Assembly: GCA_022843485.1 (NCBI GenBank)
Contig: JALHNM010000005.1
Coordinates: 1-64,000 of the forward strand
Source: Fimbriimonadaceae bacterium
GTDB lineage: Bacteria; Armatimonadota; Fimbriimonadia; Fimbriimonadales; Fimbriimonadaceae
DNA: 64,000 nucleotides
Direction of reading: 5' to 3'
Shown here: positions 42,518 through 51,902 of the stretch, piece by piece
Layout of the letters: each line of letters opens with the position of its first letter
Position numbering within the stretch: position 1 is the first letter of the stretch
Translations under genes and position numbers: made by a program
The notes under the pieces: generated by a model
Seen by the model: only the letters and a program-made list of their open reading frames with translations
Databases searched by the model: none
Told to the model about the DNA's origin: nothing

Positions 42518-43180
42518 TTAGCGGCCGGGGGCGTACTTGACGGTGCAGCCGTAGGGCGAGGTCGTGGCCTTGGAGACCGGCTTGCCGGCCTTAGCCTCCT
42601 TGATCGCGGCGACGACGAAGTTCTCGGCCCCATCGACCTTCTTGGGGTCGGCCGAGGAGTCGCTGTCGATGGCGCCGGCGTAGATCACCGTGCCCTTGGG
42701 GTCGATGACGAACATGTGCGGGGTGCGAGTCGCCCCGTACATCCGGCCGATGCGGCCGCTCTCGTCGATGAGCATGTGTCCGGGGGCCATCTTCCACTCT
42801 TCGGCCTTCTTGTTGGAGGCTTCGGTGGTCATGTGGCCCTGCTGGCCCGGGGCGCCGGAGTTGACGGTGATCCAGACGATCCCCTCCTCGGCCATCTCGG
42901 CCTGGAGCTTTTGCATGTGGCCTTCCACGTAGTGCTTTTTGACGAAGGGGCACTCGGGGTTGAACCACTCGAGCACGACCCATCTACCGCGGAACGTATC
43001 GGCGTTGACGATGCGACCCATGGTGTCGGTCGCGGTGAACATCGGCGCGGCGGCACCGACTCGAGCCCCCGGGGGCGTCGAGGTCGGGGCGGGCTGGGTC
43101 TGTTGGCCCCCCATCTGGGCGAGGGCGACCACGGCGGCGCAGGCGCTGACGAGGAGCAGGCTGGTCTTGACGGTGCGCAT
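42518..43180 (-). CDS. Exported redoxin (AhpC/ResA-like thioredoxin fold)
   Basis: The 220-residue protein starts with a signal peptide (MRTVKTSLLLVSACAAVVALAQ). A thioredoxin-fold domain follows: GAAAPMFTATDTMGR, then VVLEWFNPECPFVKKHY with one active-site Cys, and TPHMFVIDPKGTVIYAG. The single CPF site, rather than CxxC, and the later PYGCTVKY Cys are typical of the 'redoxin domain' proteins of Planctomycetes that resemble peroxiredoxins. TATAAA (43188-43193) ends 7 bases before the chosen ATG; an ATG 21 bases upstream would overlap that box, which supports the later start. Confidence 0.9.
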   Translation of the reverse strand: MRTVKTSLLLVSACAAVVALAQMGGQQTQPAPTSTPPGARVGAAAPMFTATDTMGRIVNADTFRGRWVVLEWFNPECPFVKKHYVEGHMQKLQAEMAEEGIVWITVNSGAPGQQGHMTTEASNKKAEEWKMAPGHMLIDESGRIGRMYGATRTPHMFVIDPKGTVIYAGAIDSDSSADPKKVDGAENFVVAAIKEAKAGKPVSKATTSPYGCTVKYAPGR

Positions 43181-43187
43181 ACAGACC

Positions 43188-43193
43188 TTTATA
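43188..43193 (-). promoter_or_regulatory. -10 element of leaderless redoxin promoter
   Basis: TATAAA on the minus strand, 7 bases from the ATG at 43180; no Shine-Dalgarno site between. Confidence 0.55.
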
Positions 43194-43311
43194 CGAGCCA
43201 ACGGCCGCGAGAGTCCCGCCAGGGCACCTGCATTCGTCGGACGGGGCTGCGGAACGGGGGGTGAGGATCGTGCGGGGGGTCTCCCGACAATAGAGACGAG
43301 AGGTGCTCTCC

Positions 43312-43671
43312 ATGACGATCCGACCGAACTCTCTGCCGACCCCGGCCTCCGCGGCCACCCTGAAAGTCCAGATCCGACCGCGCCCGACGCAGACCCCTGC
43401 CGAAGGCCGACCCGGAGTCCCGAGCCCCACCGCTCAGCCGACGACCGCCCCCCGCCCGACGAGCTCGGCCCCGGTCTCGACCCCGGCTCGCCCCCGGCCG
43501 GCCGCTGAAACCCCCGTGCCCCAGCCCATCGACCGCCCCCGCCGGACGGCCGAGGCCCCCGTGCCGCAGCCGACCGACCGACCGGTGGCGTCCTCGTCCG
43601 CCCCGTCGAGCCTCCCTGTTGCGAACGCCGCCCTCGCCGCCCGTCTCCAGGCCGCCAGCGACAACGGCTAA
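43312..43671 (+). CDS. Proline-rich low-complexity protein with tandem repeat
   Basis: The 119-residue protein is Pro/Ala/Arg/Thr-rich and probably disordered. It holds two near-identical units: AAETPVPQPIDRPR and TAEAPVPQPTDRPV. A short hydrophobic helix (LPVANAALAARLQAA) ends the protein. GAGAGG precedes the ATG at 43312 at a proper distance, so I choose it over an in-frame GTG at 43303. The PVPQP style resembles the FliK linker of this genome, which hints at an export or spacer role, but there is no conserved domain. Its end overlaps the convergent DUF1801 gene by 4 bases. Confidence 0.6.
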   Translation: MTIRPNSLPTPASAATLKVQIRPRPTQTPAEGRPGVPSPTAQPTTAPRPTSSAPVSTPARPRPAAETPVPQPIDRPRRTAEAPVPQPTDRPVASSSAPSSLPVANAALAARLQAASDNG

Positions 43672-44135
43672 GCCTTCCGTGTCCTAGGACGGTCGAGGGC
43701 CGCTCGGTAGCGCCCCACGTAAACGTCCACAGGCACCTTCGCGACGACCTGCCCGATCAGTTCGACGGGCAGGTCGTCGAGTTTCTTGAACCGGACGCAA
43801 CTCTTGCCCATGTCGAGTCGCTTCCCCGTCTTCTTGTACTCCTCCACGAACCAATTCAGGAGTCCCTCGTCACTGTAGAGTGGCATGAGGTAGACGGCCA
43901 TGTGGTTCTTCTGCGAGCCGAGGTGGCAGAACGGGAGCGGTTCCTTCGGGTCGCAGTGGTAACCGGGCGGGAAGACGGAGTGGGGCACGACGTAGCCGAT
44001 CATCCCGTATTGGACGGTCTCCTCGTACCCGGGCGGGAGGTTCGCCAAGACGACCTGGCGGACGGCCCGGAGAGCGGCAGCTCGATCCTCAGGGAGGGAG
44101 TCCAGGTAGTGGTCGACGGACTCGGAGGCGGGCAT
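43668..44135 (-). CDS. DUF1801 (YdhG-like) protein
   Basis: The 155-residue cytosolic protein matches the DUF1801/YdhG-YjbR-like fold: SVDHYLDSLPEDRAAALRAVRQVVLANLPPGYEETVQYGMIGYVVP, then CHLGSQKNHMAVYLMPLYSD and RFKKLDDLPVELIG. The function is unknown; a small-ligand or iron-sulfur-free binding fold is known from structures. A perfect TATAAT (44143-44148) ends 7 bases before the ATG at 44135. The ATG nine bases further upstream overlaps that box, so the start at 44135 is better. Confidence 0.88.
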   Translation of the reverse strand: MPASESVDHYLDSLPEDRAAALRAVRQVVLANLPPGYEETVQYGMIGYVVPHSVFPPGYHCDPKEPLPFCHLGSQKNHMAVYLMPLYSDEGLLNWFVEEYKKTGKRLDMGKSCVRFKKLDDLPVELIGQVVAKVPVDVYVGRYRAALDRPRTRKA

Positions 44136-44142
44136 AGGAGTC

Positions 44143-44148
44143 ATTATA
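44143..44148 (-). promoter_or_regulatory. -10 element of leaderless DUF1801 promoter
   Basis: Perfect TATAAT on the minus strand, ending 7 bases before the ATG at 44135. It overlaps an alternative in-frame ATG, so it decides the start. Confidence 0.65.
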
Positions 44149-44164
44149 GAGGGCCAAGAGGCCC

Positions 44165-44914
44165 TTAGCGCGAATCCCGCGTCCGGCGAGCCCGGAAGCG
44201 GGCCACGGGACGGTCATCGGTGTCGCGGAGCTCGAGTCGGTCGGCCTTGACAATGAACGTGACCCCGCGGCCGAGAGCATCGACGAACCTCCGCTCCTGA
44301 TCCAGGAGTTCAGGGGGCCCGGCCATCCGAGTCGACCCTCCGGGCGTGACGGTGATCTGGCTCCCCGTCACGAGGTAGCGGCCAGTCAAGCGGTTCACCC
44401 CTCCGAACCCACTGAACCCCCCGCCCTCTGCGTCGAACTTCAAGGACGGGAGTTCGTCCCTCAGGCCCCGTCGGGCTGCGACGCCACGCAGTTCGGTGAG
44501 TTCCCAGGTCGGGCCGATCAAGCTCGGGCGGGCCACCGCCTCCCCCTTTCGGGCGAGGACGACGTCAAGGCGTGCCTTCCCGTCCAGGGCAACGGAGACC
44601 GGCGAGGCCGTCTCGAACCAAACCTCCCCATCGACTTCGATCGAGACCCGGGCCCGGCCACGCCCTTTCGCCCCGACCGCCTCGCGGCGGTAAGCGACCC
44701 GGAAGAAAAGGGGTACCGACTTCCCCGCCGTCCGGTACCGCGCCTCGGCGATAAACTCGCCGCTCGCCGGATCTTCGATGCGGACGGTCAGGATCGCCGA
44801 AGGCGGAAAGGCGATGCGTTCGCGGGTGGTCGCCGTCCCGACGAGCACGGCGTCTTGGGCGGCGACAGGCCCGGCGAGCAGGCTGGCGGCAAGGATCGGC
44901 ACGGCGCGCGTCAT
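44165..44914 (-). CDS. Exported YbaY + META domain protein
   Basis: The 249-residue protein has a signal peptide (MTRAVPILAASLLAGPVAAQ). Residues 25-130 are a YbaY/type III pilotin-like beta domain: VLVGTATTRERIAFPPSAILTV and SVPLFFRVAYRRE. A META/HslJ domain follows: LIGPTWELTELRG, KFDAEGGGFSGFGGVNRLTGRYLV and a last RFVDALGRGVTFIVKADRLELRD strand. This pairing is common in secreted proteins of heat or antibiotic stress, but the role is unknown. No lipobox Cys is seen. Confidence 0.88.
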   Translation of the reverse strand: MTRAVPILAASLLAGPVAAQDAVLVGTATTRERIAFPPSAILTVRIEDPASGEFIAEARYRTAGKSVPLFFRVAYRREAVGAKGRGRARVSIEVDGEVWFETASPVSVALDGKARLDVVLARKGEAVARPSLIGPTWELTELRGVAARRGLRDELPSLKFDAEGGGFSGFGGVNRLTGRYLVTGSQITVTPGGSTRMAGPPELLDQERRFVDALGRGVTFIVKADRLELRDTDDRPVARFRARRTRDSR

Positions 44915-45047
44915 TGATCAAGGGACGAGCCGGAAGGGGGGCCAGGTCGCACCCCGGGCCAGGAGGCCCCCCGAGCGGAACCTCATTGGGCGCCTGACTG
45001 ATACCTATGGTCTGGAGGCCGGGACGGCACGAGGTCCGGCGGACACT

Positions 45048-45713
45048 ATGGACTGGGTCTTCGCGCTCACGCTCGCTCTTCTCCTCGGTTGGCTCCTGGC
45101 GCACGACACCTGGGTGCTCGCGACTCTGGTGGGCGACGGAGTCAAGGCGGTGGCGTCGACCTCGGACGGGTTCCCGACCTTCGACAACGGCGTCCGCGCC
45201 TCGCGGGCGGCCTCCTGCGAGGTGGTGAGCGCGGCCGGTCGGGTCGGGGCCGCCACGTTCCGCCCTCACAGCCACTCGACCGACATCGCCTGGACGGGGA
45301 CGGTCGAACCGCCGTGCCTTGTGGCCCTGCGGCTCCACCCGCACCCGATCGCCTTGGACCGGGTCGCCTTCGAGGCCTACCTCGCCTGCGAGGGGCGGCT
45401 GGAGCAGTACGCGGACCGGGTCGGAACCGACAACCGCGAGGTCTACACGAAGTGCGCGAAGGGAGTGCCCCGAGGGGTCCCCCTCTCGGCGGTGACGGAG
45501 TTCAGGGCCGGCCACCCGCTCGAGATCGTGCCCTCGGGCGAAGGGTTCGCCGTCCTGAAAGACGGAAAAGAGACGGAGCCTGGGCAGTGTCCCGTCCGCC
45601 GGTTCAGCGCGGACGGGGCGCACCTCGTCCGGGCCCAGTGGATCGAGCCGGTCGAGGCCCCGGATCATGGCTGGGTGAGCGTCTGGGCGACGCTCACCTA
45701 CTACGACCCGTGA
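45048..45713 (+). CDS. Membrane-anchored DUF4198-like protein
   Basis: The 221-residue protein has one N-terminal hydrophobic helix (VFALTLALLLGWLLAHDTWVLAT) and a soluble beta domain. GRVGAATFRPHSHSTDIAWTG, HPHPIALDRVAFEAYLACEG and FEVLP-like strands resemble DUF4198/NikM-like metal-related proteins, with several His (FRPHSHS, RLHPHPIA). A role in metal or nutrient handling is plausible but unproven. The ATG at 45048 is preferred; the frame is open further upstream but lacks a good start. Confidence 0.65.
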   Translation: MDWVFALTLALLLGWLLAHDTWVLATLVGDGVKAVASTSDGFPTFDNGVRASRAASCEVVSAAGRVGAATFRPHSHSTDIAWTGTVEPPCLVALRLHPHPIALDRVAFEAYLACEGRLEQYADRVGTDNREVYTKCAKGVPRGVPLSAVTEFRAGHPLEIVPSGEGFAVLKDGKETEPGQCPVRRFSADGAHLVRAQWIEPVEAPDHGWVSVWATLTYYDP

Positions 45714-46126
45714 CCCAATGAGCGGGTGGCCGCGAGCCGCCACACCCCTTTCACGCGCCGCCAGGTGTCTTGGTAGACGTGGACGTGCTCCTTGCCGTCC
45801 TTTCCGGAGCTGACTTCGTGCGAGCGGACCTCGGCCCGGTCGCCGCGCACCTCGAGGCTCACGATGCGCACCTTGTAGAGTTGGGTCGTCCGGCCCCGGG
45901 CGGCGCGACCACGGAGCGTCCGTTCGTACTCACGGCGCGTCTTGACCTCCCCTTCGGCGTTTTTCAAGGTGTACTCCGGCGCAAGGATCTTGAGCATCGC
46001 CTCGACGTCGTTCGCGACGTAGGCCTTGGCGAACCGGTCGTACTGGGCCTGGATGGCGGAACGGACCTGCGCCGGAGCCAGCAAGGGCAGGCAGGCGAGG
46101 GCGAGGCTGGCGAGCGCACGGGTCAT
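45701..46126 (-). CDS. Exported SnoaL/DUF4440-like protein
   Basis: The 141-residue protein has a signal peptide (MTRALASLALACLPLLAPAQ). An NTF2-like cone fold follows: RSAIQAQYDRFAKAYVANDVEAMLKILAPEYTLK and a strand set ending WRRVKGVWRLAATRSL. Such domains bind small ligands or act as isomerases; no catalytic pair is certain. CAGAAT lies 6 bases before the ATG. Its 3' end overlaps the convergent DUF4198-like gene by 13 bases. Confidence 0.82.
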   Translation of the reverse strand: MTRALASLALACLPLLAPAQVRSAIQAQYDRFAKAYVANDVEAMLKILAPEYTLKNAEGEVKTRREYERTLRGRAARGRTTQLYKVRIVSLEVRGDRAEVRSHEVSSGKDGKEHVHVYQDTWRRVKGVWRLAATRSLGHGS

Positions 46127-46152
46127 GCCCCGATTCTGCCAGACAGGGGAGC

Positions 46153-46183
46153 GTTCCCCTTTACCCGAAGGTGAGAAAAGGGC
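46153..46183. repeat. Degenerate palindromic repeat upstream of mrpA
   Basis: GTTCCCCTTTACCCGAAGGT followed by GAGAAAAGGG is an imperfect inverted repeat. It could encode SPLPEGEK in one frame, as the related sequences at 11457 and 30726 do. It lies between the DUF4440 and mrpA starts. Confidence 0.35.
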
Positions 46184-46223
46184 CCACCTCGGGGTCTACG
46201 CCCACGCCGAGGGGGAGTCGGAT

Positions 46224-48518
46224 ATGCTGGGCCCGCTTTGGAGGTCTGGCTTGCCTGACGGGGGGATGCTGGCGGTGCTCGGGGTGGGTTTCTTGCTCTC
46301 GGTGCTCGCCCCGTTCGTGGTGCGTGCGGCGGGCCCGAAGGGGTTCGCGTGGCTGGCCGCGTACCCAGCGGGGGTGTTCGCCTGGGGGCTGGCCGCGCCC
46401 TCCGAGGTGACCGCCTTCCCTTGGGCGGCCGGGGTCGAGGTGGCCCTGCGCCTCGACGGGTTGTCGCGGCTGTTCGTGTTGCTCGTCTCGGGCTTGGGGG
46501 CGCTGATCTTGGTCTACGCCTCGGGGTACTTCAAGCCGCGGCCGAACTTGGGCCGCTTCGCGGGGGCGTTCATCGGGTTCATGGCCTCCATGCTCGGGCT
46601 CGTGTTGGCGGACGACGCGATCCTCCTGTTCGTGTTTTGGGAACTCACCAGCGTCACGAGCTACCTGCTCATCGGGTTCGACCACGAGTCGCCCTCGGCC
46701 CGGGCGTCGGCCCAGCAAGCGTTCCTCGTCACGGCGGCTGGGGGGTTGGCGATGCTCGCCGGGTTCGTCGTCCTTCACAGCGAGACCGGGACGTTCCGGT
46801 TCAGCGAAATGGGGTTCGTGGTGCCGGAGGCCTTGATGGGGGCCCCAGCGCTCCTGTTGATCGTCGCCGGGTGCGCGACGAAGTCGGCCCAGTTCCCCTT
46901 CCACTTCTGGCTGCCGAACGCGATGGCGGCCCCAACCCCGGTCAGCGCCTTCCTCCACTCGGCGACGATGGTCAAGGCGGGGGTCTACCTCCTGGCCCGG
47001 CTCAAGCCGACGATGGAGTCGGTGACGCTCTGGAGCCCGCTCCTCATGGGGCTCGGCGCGGCCACGGCCCTCGTCGCCCTGGCCCTCCTCGCCTACCACC
47101 ACGACGCGAAGAAGCTCTTGGCCTACACCACGATGGGCGCCCTCGGGGCCCTTGTGTTCCTTCTGGGCCAGCCCGACCGGTACGCCCTCCAGGCGTTCGT
47201 CGCCCTCGTGACCGCCCACGCGCTCTACAAAGGGGCCCTGTTCCTGACCGCGGGCTCGCTCGACAAAGCGACGGGGACTCGGGACGTGTTCGCCTGGTCC
47301 GGCCTCGGGCGGGCGATGCCTTGGACTGCGTTCGGAGGCGCCTTGGCGGCGGGATCGGCCTTGGGCTTGGTCGGGACGCTCGGGTTCATCGGGAAGGAGT
47401 ACGCGCTGAAGGTCGGGGGCGCACCGGCCGGTTGGATCGTCACCGCTGCGTTCGCGTTGGGCGCGGGCCTTGTGGCGAGTCGGGTCGGGATCCTCCCCTT
47501 CGTCGGCGGTCGGCGCGAGGCGAAGGCGATCGAAGTCCCTTGGGCGATGTGGCTGGGCCCCGTGGTCCTCGGCGTGGCCGGAATCGGGTTGGCGCTGTCG
47601 GTCGGACTCTGGGGCGCGGGGCTCTTCGACGAAGTCGGGGCCTCGCTCCGGGGGCGGCCGGTCGATTGGACGTGGAAGCCGTTCTTCGGGTTCGACCGAG
47701 TGTTCGCTGCGAGCCTGTTGCTCGCGGGTCTTGGTTTTTGGCTCGGGTGGCGGATCCGGCCGCTGGGCTCGACTCCGCCGACCATGGGCCTGGACCGGTC
47801 CTGGCACCGGGCGGTCGCGGCGCTTCCTGGTTGGGCGGCGAAGGCGACCTCCTGGCTCGCCCCGGTCGGGTCGGTCACTGGCGCGGCGGCAGGCGGCCGT
47901 CTGCGGGACGGCCTCGCGGGCCTCTTCTCGGTGGTGACCGTCGTCGTCGCCACAGGCCTTGCCTCTTCGGGCCCGATCCGTTTCGCGGTGCCTTTCGTTT
48001 GGCCAGGTGTGTTCGAGGCGATGCTGGTCGTGCTGGCGGGGGCGACGGCGGTGGCGGTCGTGTTCGCGCCGCGCCGGGTGTCGGCGATCTGTATGCTCGG
48101 GATCGTCGGCACCGGGGTCGCGCTCATTTTCCTGACGCACGGCGCGCCCGACCTCGCCTTGACCCAGCTCCTCGCCGAGCTCCTGGTCATCGTGATCGCC
48201 GTACTCGTCTTCTACCGGCTCCCGAAGTTCCGGTCGCTCTCATCGGGCTGGGTGCGGGTTCGGGACGCGACTATCGCCCTCGGGTTCGGGACGGTGATGG
48301 CGCTGTTGCTGCTGGCCGTCCAGAGCTCGCCTCCTCAGGCCGACGTCGCGGCGGGGCTGGCGGCGAGGTCGGTGCCGGAAGCGTACGGTCGGAACGTCGT
48401 GAACACGATCCTGGTGGACTTCCGCGCTCTGGACACACTCGGGGAGGCCACGGTGCTGGTCGTCGCTGCGATCGGTGTCCTTGCGCTCATGCGACTGCGG
48501 ATGGAGGACGCGGCGTGA
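46224..48518 (+). CDS. mrpA: Na+/H+ antiporter subunit MrpA
   Basis: MrpA is the largest subunit of the membrane Mrp antiporter, which uses the proton gradient to expel Na+ and resists salt and alkaline stress. The 764-residue protein has about 20 transmembrane helices. It is related to complex I Nuo[50 protein letters not shown] and [17 protein letters not shown] contain the proton-channel Glu, Lys and His. The C-terminal quarter is the MrpB/NuoJ-like DUF4040 region ending [21 protein letters not shown] lies before the ATG at 46224. First gene of a seven-gene operon. Confidence 0.96.
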   Translation: MLGPLWRSGLPDGGMLAVLGVGFLLSVLAPFVVRAAGPKGFAWLAAYPAGVFAWGLAAPSEVTAFPWAAGVEVALRLDGLSRLFVLLVSGLGALILVYASGYFKPRPNLGRFAGAFIGFMASMLGLVLADDAILLFVFWELTSVTSYLLIGFDHESPSARASAQQAFLVTAAGGLAMLAGFVVLHSETGTFRFSEMGFVVPEALMGAPALLLIVAGCATKSAQFPFHFWLPNAMAAPTPVSAFLHSATMVKAGVYLLARLKPTMESVTLWSPLLMGLGAATALVALALLAYHHDAKKLLAYTTMGALGALVFLLGQPDRYALQAFVALVTAHALYKGALFLTAGSLDKATGTRDVFAWSGLGRAMPWTAFGGALAAGSALGLVGTLGFIGKEYALKVGGAPAGWIVTAAFALGAGLVASRVGILPFVGGRREAKAIEVPWAMWLGPVVLGVAGIGLALSVGLWGAGLFDEVGASLRGRPVDWTWKPFFGFDRVFAASLLLAGLGFWLGWRIRPLGSTPPTMGLDRSWHRAVAALPGWAAKATSWLAPVGSVTGAAAGGRLRDGLAGLFSVVTVVVATGLASSGPIRFAVPFVWPGVFEAMLVVLAGATAVAVVFAPRRVSAICMLGIVGTGVALIFLTHGAPDLALTQLLAELLVIVIAVLVFYRLPKFRSLSSGWVRVRDATIALGFGTVMALLLLAVQSSPPQADVAAGLAARSVPEAYGRNVVNTILVDFRALDTLGEATVLVVAAIGVLALMRLRMEDAA

Positions 48519-48994
48519 GGTCGTTGATCCTGAGCGTGGGGGCCCGGGCGGTCTCGCCGCTGCTCCTGGTCTTCAGCTTCCACTGCCTGCTGCGGGGCCA
48601 CAACGAGCCCGGCGGGGGGTTCATCGGCGGGCTTGTGGCGGGCTCGGCGGTCGCGCTGTGGGTGTTGGCGGATGGGGTCGAGAGGTTTACGGTCCAGGCC
48701 GTTCCCGGGGGAGAAGGGCAGACTGTGCGGAGCGGGAGCTCCGCGCTCCGTGGAGGGATGGTGGACCCCGTGACCGTGATGAGCGTGGGGCTCCTGACGA
48801 TGCTCGCGAGTGGGTTCGTTGGGCTCGCCCTGGGTCGGGAGGACTTTCTGACCGGGGCTTGGTGGACGGTGAACACCCCGCTGGGGTCCGCGAAGCTCGG
48901 GACGCCGCTCCTCTTTGACCTGGGCGTGTACTTCGTCGTCGTCGGGGTGGTCGTGGCCTTCGTGTTCGAGCTTTCCCAGGAGGCGCCCCAATGA
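48515..48994 (+). CDS. mrpB: Na+/H+ antiporter subunit MrpB
   Basis: The 159-residue membrane protein carries the MnhB signature [20 protein letters not shown] after a first helix and ends with [18 protein letters not shown]. It starts at GTG within the mrpA stop (GTGA overlap). It assembles in the Mrp complex. Confidence 0.94.
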   Translation: MRSLILSVGARAVSPLLLVFSFHCLLRGHNEPGGGFIGGLVAGSAVALWVLADGVERFTVQAVPGGEGQTVRSGSSALRGGMVDPVTVMSVGLLTMLASGFVGLALGREDFLTGAWWTVNTPLGSAKLGTPLLFDLGVYFVVVGVVVAFVFELSQEAPQ

Positions 48995-49350
48995 GCGTCC
49001 TGGTCGTCGTGCTCGTCGGAGTGCTCTTCGCGGTGGCGGCCTACCTCATGATGCGCCGGAGCATCGTGAAGCTGATCTTCGGGCTGCTCCTCCTGGGGAC
49101 GTCGGCGAACCTGTTCATCTTCGTAGCGGCGCGACTGGTGCCGGGTCGGCCCCCGATCGTGGCCCCAGGGCAGAGCACACTCGAACCCCCGTTCGCCGAC
49201 CCGCTCGGCCAAGCGCTGATCCTTACCGCGATCGTGATCAGCTTCGGTGTGCTGGCGTTCGCGATGGTGCTGGTGAAGAAGACGTATCAGGCGATCGGGG
49301 ACGACGACCTGGACGCGCTCGACCCGGTGAGCCGGGAGGAAGAGGGGTGA
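48991..49350 (+). CDS. mrpC: Na+/H+ antiporter subunit MrpC
   Basis: The 119-residue protein is NuoK-like with three membrane helices: [34 protein letters not shown] and [20 protein letters not shown]. The LTAIVI helix with its polar residues is a MrpC hallmark. It begins ATGA, overlapping the mrpB stop. Confidence 0.94.
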   Translation: MSVLVVVLVGVLFAVAAYLMMRRSIVKLIFGLLLLGTSANLFIFVAARLVPGRPPIVAPGQSTLEPPFADPLGQALILTAIVISFGVLAFAMVLVKKTYQAIGDDDLDALDPVSREEEG

Positions 49351-50831
49351 GCGCCCTCTGGCCGGTGCTCTGGCCGCTCCTGACGGCGACCGTGATGGGC
49401 CTGCTCTGGCGGCACCCGGTGTGGCATCGCTGGATCGGGGTGGGCGCATGCTTTGCGCACGTCTTCATCGCCGTTCACCTCATGGGGGAGGCGAACGGAA
49501 GAGGTCCGGTCGTGACGACCCTCGGGGGATGGAAACCGCCGTTCGGCATCGTGTTCGTGGCCGACCGACTCGGCGCGGCCATGGTTCTGGTCACGGCTGT
49601 GATCGGGTTCGCCATCGCCCTAAGCTCAGTTCGGGGGATCGACGCCCGGCGGGAGGCGTTCGGCTACCACCCGCTGGTCCAGACGCTGCTCGGAGGGGTG
49701 TGCGGGGCGTTCCTCACGGGCGACTTCTTCAACCTCTACGTCTGGTTCGAAGTCATGCTGGTCTCCTCGTTCGTGCTGCTCGCGCTCGGGGGGGAGCGCA
49801 GGCAGATGGCGGGGGCGCTCCACTACGTCTCGTACAACCTGGTCGCGAGCGCGACGTTCCTCATCGGGATGGGGACGCTGTACGGGTCCATCGGGACGCT
49901 GAACATGGCGGACGTGGCCCAGAGGTTGCCGCAGGCGAACCCGGCGGTGGCGGCGGTGGTCGTCGGCCTGCTGACCGTCGCGTTCGGAGTCAAGGCGGCG
50001 GTCTTCCCCCTGTTCACCTGGCTCCCAGCGAGCTACCACACGCCGCCGACCCTGGTTTCGGCCCTGTTCGCGGGCCTGCTCACGAAGGTAGGGGTCTACG
50101 CTTTGATCCGGACTACCACGTTGCTCGGCCCCGATTCGGCCCCCTGGTTGCCGGGGGTGTTGGTCGTGGTCGCGGTGCTCTCGATGGGGTTCGGCGTGCT
50201 CGGAGCGGTCGCGCAGGACGACTTCCGGCGGGTGCTCTCGCTCCACATCGTCAGCCAGATCGGCTACATGCTGTTCGGGCTCGCGTTGATGACCCCGCTC
50301 GCCCTCGCGGGAGCGGTGTACTACGTGCTGCACCACATCCTCGTCAAGACGAATCTGTTCCTGATCGGCGGGCTCGCGAAGCGGATGTGCGGGACGGAGC
50401 GGTTGGCGGGAATGGGCGGGCTCTACCGCCGGTCGCCCGGGCTGTCCCTCCTGTTCCTCGTGCCCGCGCTCTCGCTGGCGGGGCTGCCCCCTCTTTCGGG
50501 CTTCTGGGCCAAGCTGTTCGTCGTGCGCGCTGGGATCGAGGCGGACGCCTGGGCAGGGGTGGCCGTCGCGCTGGCCTGTGGGCTTTTGACGCTCTTCTCG
50601 ATGCTCAAACTCTGGAACGAGGCATTCTGGAAGCCGGCCCCGCAGGAGCCCACCGAGCCTCTCTGGACTGCTCGCCGGAAGTGGATGGCTGTCCCGGTGG
50701 CGTTGCTCGCGATCGGCACGGTCGGATTCGGGCTGTTCGCGGGGCCGCTCTTCGCGTTTTCGGAGCGTGTGGCGGAGGAACTCCTCCGGCCGGAGACGTA
50801 CGTTCAAGCGGTCCTCGGGGGGTCCAAGTGA
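49347..50831 (+). CDS. mrpD: Na+/H+ antiporter subunit MrpD
   Basis: The 494-residue NuoN/NuoM-like subunit is the likely proton channel. Typical sites: [25 protein letters not shown] (Glu in helix 5), [19 protein letters not shown] (Lys and Pro kink) and [18 protein letters not shown] (Lys in helix 10-12). About 14 helices. The GTG start overlaps the mrpC stop. Confidence 0.96.
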   Translation: MSALWPVLWPLLTATVMGLLWRHPVWHRWIGVGACFAHVFIAVHLMGEANGRGPVVTTLGGWKPPFGIVFVADRLGAAMVLVTAVIGFAIALSSVRGIDARREAFGYHPLVQTLLGGVCGAFLTGDFFNLYVWFEVMLVSSFVLLALGGERRQMAGALHYVSYNLVASATFLIGMGTLYGSIGTLNMADVAQRLPQANPAVAAVVVGLLTVAFGVKAAVFPLFTWLPASYHTPPTLVSALFAGLLTKVGVYALIRTTTLLGPDSAPWLPGVLVVVAVLSMGFGVLGAVAQDDFRRVLSLHIVSQIGYMLFGLALMTPLALAGAVYYVLHHILVKTNLFLIGGLAKRMCGTERLAGMGGLYRRSPGLSLLFLVPALSLAGLPPLSGFWAKLFVVRAGIEADAWAGVAVALACGLLTLFSMLKLWNEAFWKPAPQEPTEPLWTARRKWMAVPVALLAIGTVGFGLFAGPLFAFSERVAEELLRPETYVQAVLGGSK

Positions 50832-51298
50832 TCGGCTGGGCACTGGCCTTAGCCCTGGTCTGGACGGGCCTCCAGGGCGAGGCGACGCTCGCGAACTTCG
50901 TTCTCGGGTTTGGCTTGGCCTGGGGGGCGCTCGCGGTCGTCCGGCCGCTTGGGGGGCGTCGCTTCGGGACGAGATGGCGGCCGGTGCCGATGGTCGCGCT
51001 GGCGGCCCTGTTCGTCCGGGAGCTGTTCGTGTCTAACGCCCGGGTCTTCGCGGCGTGCCTCTGGCCCCAAGGCCGAGACCGCGCTGTCATTGCCGTGCCC
51101 TTGACCGTTGAGGGGCCCGCCGCGATCGCCGTCTTCGCGAACCTGGTGACGCTGACCCCGGGCACGCTCTCGTTGGACGTGTCGGAAGACCGGCGGACGC
51201 TCTTCGTACACACACTGTTCTGTTCGGAGGCCGAGGAGTCTCAGGTCCGGTCCGGGCTCGCGGCGATGGAGAGGCGGGTCAAGGAGGCGATGGAGTGA
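50828..51298 (+). CDS. mrpE: Na+/H+ antiporter subunit MrpE
   Basis: The 156-residue protein has two or three N-terminal helices and a cytoplasmic domain. VPLTVEGPAAIAVFANLVTLTPGTLSLD is the diagnostic MrpE segment, followed by RTLFVHTLF. GTG start overlapping the mrpD stop. Confidence 0.95.
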   Translation: MIGWALALALVWTGLQGEATLANFVLGFGLAWGALAVVRPLGGRRFGTRWRPVPMVALAALFVRELFVSNARVFAACLWPQGRDRAVIAVPLTVEGPAAIAVFANLVTLTPGTLSLDVSEDRRTLFVHTLFCSEAEESQVRSGLAAMERRVKEAME

Positions 51299-51564
51299 GC
51301 CCAGTCGCGGTGGCGGGGGCATGGGCGGCGATCGGGATCCTTACGGTGGGGCTCGCCCTGACTGGGTTCCGTCTCTTGCGTGGCCCGCACCTCGCCGACC
51401 GGGTGATCGCCCTCGATCTGCTGGCGGTGCTGGCGATCGTTGCGGTGGGGTGCCTCTCGGTGGTCTACCGCCTGCCCGTCCTGCTCGACGCGGCCCTGGT
51501 CATCGGGTTGCTCGCGTTCCTGAGCACGGTCGCGTTCGCCCGGTACATGGAGCGTGAGTCGTGA
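51295..51564 (+). CDS. mrpF: Na+/H+ antiporter subunit MrpF
   Basis: The 89-residue three-helix protein carries the MrpF signature GPHLADRVIALDLLAVLAI, including the conserved Asp in helix 2, and ends with the FARYMERES tail. GTG start overlapping the mrpE stop. Confidence 0.95.
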   Translation: MSPVAVAGAWAAIGILTVGLALTGFRLLRGPHLADRVIALDLLAVLAIVAVGCLSVVYRLPVLLDAALVIGLLAFLSTVAFARYMERES

Positions 51565-51902
51565 TCGCCGGGTGGGTGGCGGCGGGGCTTATGGTGATGG
51601 GGGCCGTCTGCGTCACGGTCGCGGCGTTCGGCATCGGGCGGTTCCCGGACAGCCTCGCGAGGGCCCACGCGCTGGGCCTAGGTGCGACGATGGGAGTCCT
51701 CTTCGCGATGGTCGGCGTCACCGTGGCGTTCTTCGACCTCGCGACGGGAGCGAAGGCGATCCTGACGGTGCTCTTCGTCTACTTCACCTCGCCGGTGGGC
51801 TCGCACATGCTGGGCCGGGCCGCATACCGCTTCGGGCTGCTGCCGGTCGGTCTGCGCGTGGACGAGCTTGCCGGCGAGGATCGCGGTTCGGAGGACACCT
51901 AG
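51561..51902 (+). CDS. mrpG: Na+/H+ antiporter subunit MrpG
   Basis: The 113-residue protein has three helices and the MrpG motif GRFPDSLARAHALGLGATMGVL, then FTSPVGSHMLGRAAYRFG. GTG start overlapping the mrpF stop; it ends the operon and overlaps the convergent DinB gene by 4 bases. Confidence 0.95.
   Translation: MIAGWVAAGLMVMGAVCVTVAAFGIGRFPDSLARAHALGLGATMGVLFAMVGVTVAFFDLATGAKAILTVLFVYFTSPVGSHMLGRAAYRFGLLPVGLRVDELAGEDRGSEDT

Noticed and set aside
46161-48140. Long minus-strand frame across mrpA
   Set aside because: Antisense of a clear 20-helix membrane protein; its translation is all charged residues.
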